Positions 60,746 to 64,000 of a DNA stretch of 64,000 nt are shown here, piece by piece. Both the position numbers and the translations under genes were made by a program. This DNA comes from Streptosporangiaceae bacterium NEAU-GS5. Lineage in GTDB: Bacteria > Actinomycetota > Actinomycetes > Streptosporangiales > Streptosporangiaceae. Under the pieces are notes generated by a model. It was not told the origin of the DNA. It was given only the letters and a program-made list of their open reading frames with translations, and searched no databases. The stretch covers positions 558,001 to 622,000 of the forward strand of contig JAGFNW010000001.1 in the NCBI GenBank assembly GCA_017592665.1. Direction: 5' to 3'. How positions within the stretch are numbered: position 1 is the stretch's first letter; every line of letters begins with the position of its first letter.

Positions 60746-63700
60746 TCAGCATCCCGCCCTATTCTTACGATATTCCGCCATCTTCTTCTTCAGCGTCGAC
60801 CGGATGAGGCTCCTGTATTGGTCAAGGATCCTCTTCTGCTCGGCGTTGAGCACCACGTCCTTATCCAAGGGTTTGCCGTTCTGCCCGATCTGGATATCGA
60901 AGCCCTTGCCCTTGAGATGCCCATGCGCAGGCCCATGGTCGTTCGCATAGATCTGGAAGACGTACTTGCCGGACCTGAATAAAATGCCGGAAGGCCCATC
61001 GTTCCCATTGTGGACCAGGACATCGGCAGCGCCGACGGCGACATAGTACGTGCCGAGTTCGGCGACGACGAGATTGCGAACGGTCTGGTCCGCGACATGG
61101 CTCTTGGCGACGGCGGTGATCTGCACATACGTGCCTGCCGCCGTGCGCAACCACATGCCCGGCCGAAGCTGGTCGGCGTTGAACCAGTGCTGCTCGTCCG
61201 CGCTCCAGAACGGGTGATGATCGGTAGCCGTCACCGTATCGGTCCGTAGACCGACGCCCGGGTAGGCGATCGTTATCGTGATCAGAGTCTTGTCACCGCC
61301 GCTCTGAACGAGCGCCAGGACCGGTTCAGGGCGGGAACGGCCGGTGATCGGGTCGCCCGCCATGACAAGGTCGCCGACTTCGACGTCCTCGATCGCCGAA
61401 TACGTGCCGTCCGCCATCAGAACTCGAGTGCCCGGGAGGAAGCTGGATACCTTGCACGCCTCCTTCAGCGCCTCCTCGGTCTTCTTGACGAACCCCTTGG
61501 CCTTCAGCCAATCCTTCACCGCGTCTATCGCCCGGCCACCGAGCTTCCACAATTTATTGGCGAGTTCGGCGGCTTTGGCCCACTTCCAGGGCAGGCCGTA
61601 CTTAACTGCGAGCTTCCCGATCGCCCCACCGATGAACGAGGCGAAGATATTGATGGCCGTCTCACCGCAGGCGGCCATGTCGCCCTTGAGCACACAATCC
61701 AGCCCCGCAGTGATGCCCAACTCGTCAAGAACAACCTTGCCGAGTTCCTTCACGATCTTGATTAGGGCGTCCCAGGCTTTGCCGGCAAGCTCCTCTGCGT
61801 TGTGGACCGCCTCCTGCTGGCACTTGACCGAGCTATGCAGCCGCTGCATGCACTCGTTCCAGGCCTGTGCGGCGCACTCTGCCGCGGTCGTGTTGCAGGC
61901 TGGTCCATCACCGCTTGGATTGACCGGAACACTGAGCCCTTCGGGATCCGACAGCCCGATCGGGTTGTTGCCCGCATAGGCATACGCATTGGCCCACTGA
62001 GGACGCCGCACATCCAGCAGAGGGTCAGTGGACACGAACTTCGCGATTGTGGGGTCGTAGTAACGGGCGGACAGGTAGTCCAAGCCTGTGGAAGCGTCTT
62101 CGATCTTTCCGAGGAAACCACGATCGGTGAAAGGCAGGTCATCGGAGCCGCGTCGCGCGCCGAACGGCAGATAGCGTTCACGCGAGACGTTGCCGGAGGC
62201 GTCGTCGATCGCCAGTTGCATGGAATCGTGCAGACCAGCAGTCAGCCACTTCAGGCCTGTGGCGCCCTGTGTGGTTCGCAGCGCGACAGTGGCCTCGTCG
62301 GGGGCCGTGTAATAGCGAGTGGCGGTCAGCTGCGGGCCGGATGCCCGCACTTCCATATCTTCCAAGTACAAAGTGGCGCTGCCGTCTGGATCGCGGCGAA
62401 TCAGGCGGTTGCCATCGGCGCCGTACACCATCGTGGTGTCCTGACCGTCGACTGTCGCCCTCACGAGTTGACCGAGTTCGTCCCAGACGAACGTGCTGCT
62501 CTTGCCGTCGACCGTACGACCGGTCAGTTGCCCCGCCGCGTCGTAGCTGTATGCGTCGGCACCTGCTCCGGCGCCACCGACACGGTTGACCGAGGTGACC
62601 GCATTAGGCCGTACGCTGCTTGCACCGGCCGCCGGATATCCGTAGGTGGCAGTCTGCGCTCCATCGACCACGGTGGTGAGATTGCCGACCCCATCGAAGG
62701 CGAATGTCTGCGCGTATGGGTCGATGCCGAGGCCATCCGACGAGGCCGCGCTCGATCCACATGCGGATGCGGTCGTGGTCCATGCTGCCGTCAGACGGTT
62801 CACGCCGTCATAGTTGAAGCATTCCGACTGACCGGGGCTGCCTCCGACCGCCGAAGCGGCGTCCAGAATTCTGGTCACCTGCCCCGACGGATCATAGGTG
62901 AAGCGATCGTCCTGGATCATTTGTGGGGAGACGGTGTCGGCCGCCTTGCTCGTGGTGATACGGCTGAGCCAGCCTGTCGCGGGATCCCAGTCCAGCACCC
63001 TTTTAACCTGACTGTTGGGTCCGTAGGCACGTTGGACTACACGAGCGGTCTCCGAGTAGCCGGTCGAGGCGACGTAGGTGAACCCACCCCCATAGTCCGA
63101 CGTCATGCCGGCCGGCAGACCCAGATCGGTGTAGGTCGAGGTCACTGTCTCAGCAGGCAGTCCACCCGCGGCGGGCGTCGTGTAATGCTCGACTTCGCCG
63201 GAGGCTGCGTAGCTGGTGGAGAAAGAGTAGGACCCTGCCAGCAGGCCTTCGGTCGAGGGAATGGAGAGCGTATAGCCGGTAGGCCGCCCCATCACGTCAT
63301 AACCCGTGACCGTGTCCGTATACGGCTGGCCATTGACATATCGGATCGCGGAGGTCTGTTTACCGGCCTGGACGGTGTCGTAGATCCATTCGGCCTGCTT
63401 GGTTCCCGTGCCGACCTCACCGCTCCACATTCCAGTTCGGCGACCTAGATCGTCATAGGTGAAGGAAGTTCTTACACCCATGCCGTCTGTCGACCATAGG
63501 AGCTGCCCATTGGCGTCATAGCTCTGCGCCGAATCGCCCGCGTCTGGATCATGGCCGGCGATCTGGTGACCGAGCAGGTCGTATGTGAATGTGCGCACAT
63601 TGCCATTCGCATCGGTGCTGGCTGCCAGTTGTCCGGAAATGGTGTAGGCGTAAACGGTGTCATAGTGAGTGGTAGCGTTCACCCACTCTTCCACCTTGGT

Positions 63701-64000
63701 GACCTGGTCGTCGCTGTCGGTGTAAGCAACCCTCTTGCCCCCCACCGGGGGCGTGGTCTCGGTCCGGTCCCCGAAATACGCCGTCGTGGTACGCCGGAGC
63801 TCGCCGACGCCGGACATGTCGATGTCCGCCGTCATGCGCTCCAGACCATCGTAGATCATGCTAGACCACTGCGACAGGCTGGTCATCGCCGCGTTCACCA
63901 GGCCCGAGCCGGCCGCATTCGCGTTGTAGAAGGGATCGCCGGCGGCCGCGCTCAGTCCACGGTTGTTATATGTGATGGCCGTCACCACTCGGCCACCCGC
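60746..64000 (-). CDS. RHS-repeat polymorphic toxin with Hint pretoxin domain, 5'-partial
   Basis: 1084 codons inside the window; the frame is open to the right edge. Many YD repeats (SYDANGQLLWSTDG, FTYDDLGRRTG), the RHS core LDYLSARYYDPTIAKFVSTD followed by AYAGNNPIGLSDPEG, then a helical spacer and a PT-Hint domain (SFLPGTRVLMADGTYSAIED, TATDHHPFW, ending VLVHNG). The last ~85 residues (codons below about 61005) are the variable toxin tip: DHGPAHGHLKGKGFDIQIG, then a basic helix LKKKMAEYRKN. The tip resembles the polymorphic toxin type 24 group, but I am not certain. The Hint domain would release the tip. Confidence 0.9.
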   Translation of the reverse strand, partial: AGGRVVTAITYNNRGLSAAAGDPFYNANAAGSGLVNAAMTSLSQWSSMIYDGLERMTADIDMSGVGELRRTTTAYFGDRTETTPPVGGKRVAYTDSDDQVTKVEEWVNATTHYDTVYAYTISGQLAASTDANGNVRTFTYDLLGHQIAGHDPDAGDSAQSYDANGQLLWSTDGMGVRTSFTYDDLGRRTGMWSGEVGTGTKQAEWIYDTVQAGKQTSAIRYVNGQPYTDTVTGYDVMGRPTGYTLSIPSTEGLLAGSYSFSTSYAASGEVEHYTTPAAGGLPAETVTSTYTDLGLPAGMTSDYGGGFTYVASTGYSETARVVQRAYGPNSQVKRVLDWDPATGWLSRITTSKAADTVSPQMIQDDRFTYDPSGQVTRILDAASAVGGSPGQSECFNYDGVNRLTAAWTTTASACGSSAASSDGLGIDPYAQTFAFDGVGNLTTVVDGAQTATYGYPAAGASSVRPNAVTSVNRVGGAGAGADAYSYDAAGQLTGRTVDGKSSTFVWDELGQLVRATVDGQDTTMVYGADGNRLIRRDPDGSATLYLEDMEVRASGPQLTATRYYTAPDEATVALRTTQGATGLKWLTAGLHDSMQLAIDDASGNVSRERYLPFGARRGSDDLPFTDRGFLGKIEDASTGLDYLSARYYDPTIAKFVSTDPLLDVRRPQWANAYAYAGNNPIGLSDPEGLSVPVNPSGDGPACNTTAAECAAQAWNECMQRLHSSVKCQQEAVHNAEELAGKAWDALIKIVKELGKVVLDELGITAGLDCVLKGDMAACGETAINIFASFIGGAIGKLAVKYGLPWKWAKAAELANKLWKLGGRAIDAVKDWLKAKGFVKKTEEALKEACKVSSFLPGTRVLMADGTYSAIEDVEVGDLVMAGDPITGRSRPEPVLALVQSGGDKTLITITIAYPGVGLRTDTVTATDHHPFWSADEQHWFNADQLRPGMWLRTAAGTYVQITAVAKSHVADQTVRNLVVAELGTYYVAVGAADVLVHNGNDGPSGILFRSGKYVFQIYANDHGPAHGHLKGKGFDIQIGQNGKPLDKDVVLNAEQKRILDQYRSLIRSTLKKKMAEYRKNRAGC

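Overview
The window is GC-rich (roughly 70%), with many GTG and TTG starts, tightly overlapping operons, an AfsR/SARP regulator, a TPR-CHAT protein and a steroid side-chain type thiolase cluster. This points to a filamentous or other high-GC actinobacterium; a Streptosporangiales-like soil organism is a guess from general style, not a proof. No rRNA, tRNA, integrase or transposase was seen. The window starts inside one gene (TPR-CHAT) and ends inside another (RHS toxin).

Layout. 1-5114: TPR-CHAT protease-like protein. 5121-13414 (minus): OmpR-type response regulator, a histidine kinase fused to a DUF4153/4173-like membrane domain, an N-acyl-D-amino-acid deacylase, a D-serine dehydratase-like PLP enzyme and an unknown TIM-barrel-like protein. 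13494-21000: arylamine N-acetyltransferase, facing a six-gene dipeptide/oligopeptide ABC operon that ends in a histone-deacetylase-like amidohydrolase. 21053-28677: S9 peptidase, acyl-CoA ligase, tandem HxlR regulator, carotenoid oxygenase, SURF1, DUF3817 and two tiny membrane proteins. 28742-37335: an AfsR-type activator divergent from an adenylation-carrier protein, a free-standing condensation protein and an oxidoreductase, then a Baeyer-Villiger-type monooxygenase; this looks like a minimal specialised-metabolite locus. 37608-41156: NarL-type two-component pair, FabG-like reductase, TauE/DsbD-like exporter fused to a cupredoxin-like domain. 41607-45820: alanine dehydrogenase, class III aminotransferase, M20 dipeptidase. 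45821-50676: secreted pectate lyase with a ricin lectin domain, a binding-protein/VWA fusion with a coiled-coil partner, and a small secreted ricin-type protein. 50722-60039: threonine dehydratase-like enzyme, LysE exporter, and a cluster of FadD ligases, Ltp3/Ltp4-like thiolases, a tandem OB-fold/zinc-ribbon protein, crotonase and SDR, resembling cholesterol side-chain degradation genes. 60245-64000: RHS polymorphic toxin with Hint pretoxin domain and its likely immunity gene.

The most unusual non-coding signals are (i) two arrays, 5 kb apart, of a 41-bp periodic repeat that carries GTGATCwTGC at each unit, flips orientation through a palindrome, and in both places starts directly after a TAA stop codon followed by eight C; (ii) three 11-bp phased direct repeats in the promoter between the SARP gene and the adenylation gene, the geometry of a SARP binding site; (iii) paired perfect palindromes AAACCGATCGGTTT before an SDR gene; (iv) a KstR2-like site before the crotonase; and (v) a 26-bp minisatellite between two convergent genes.
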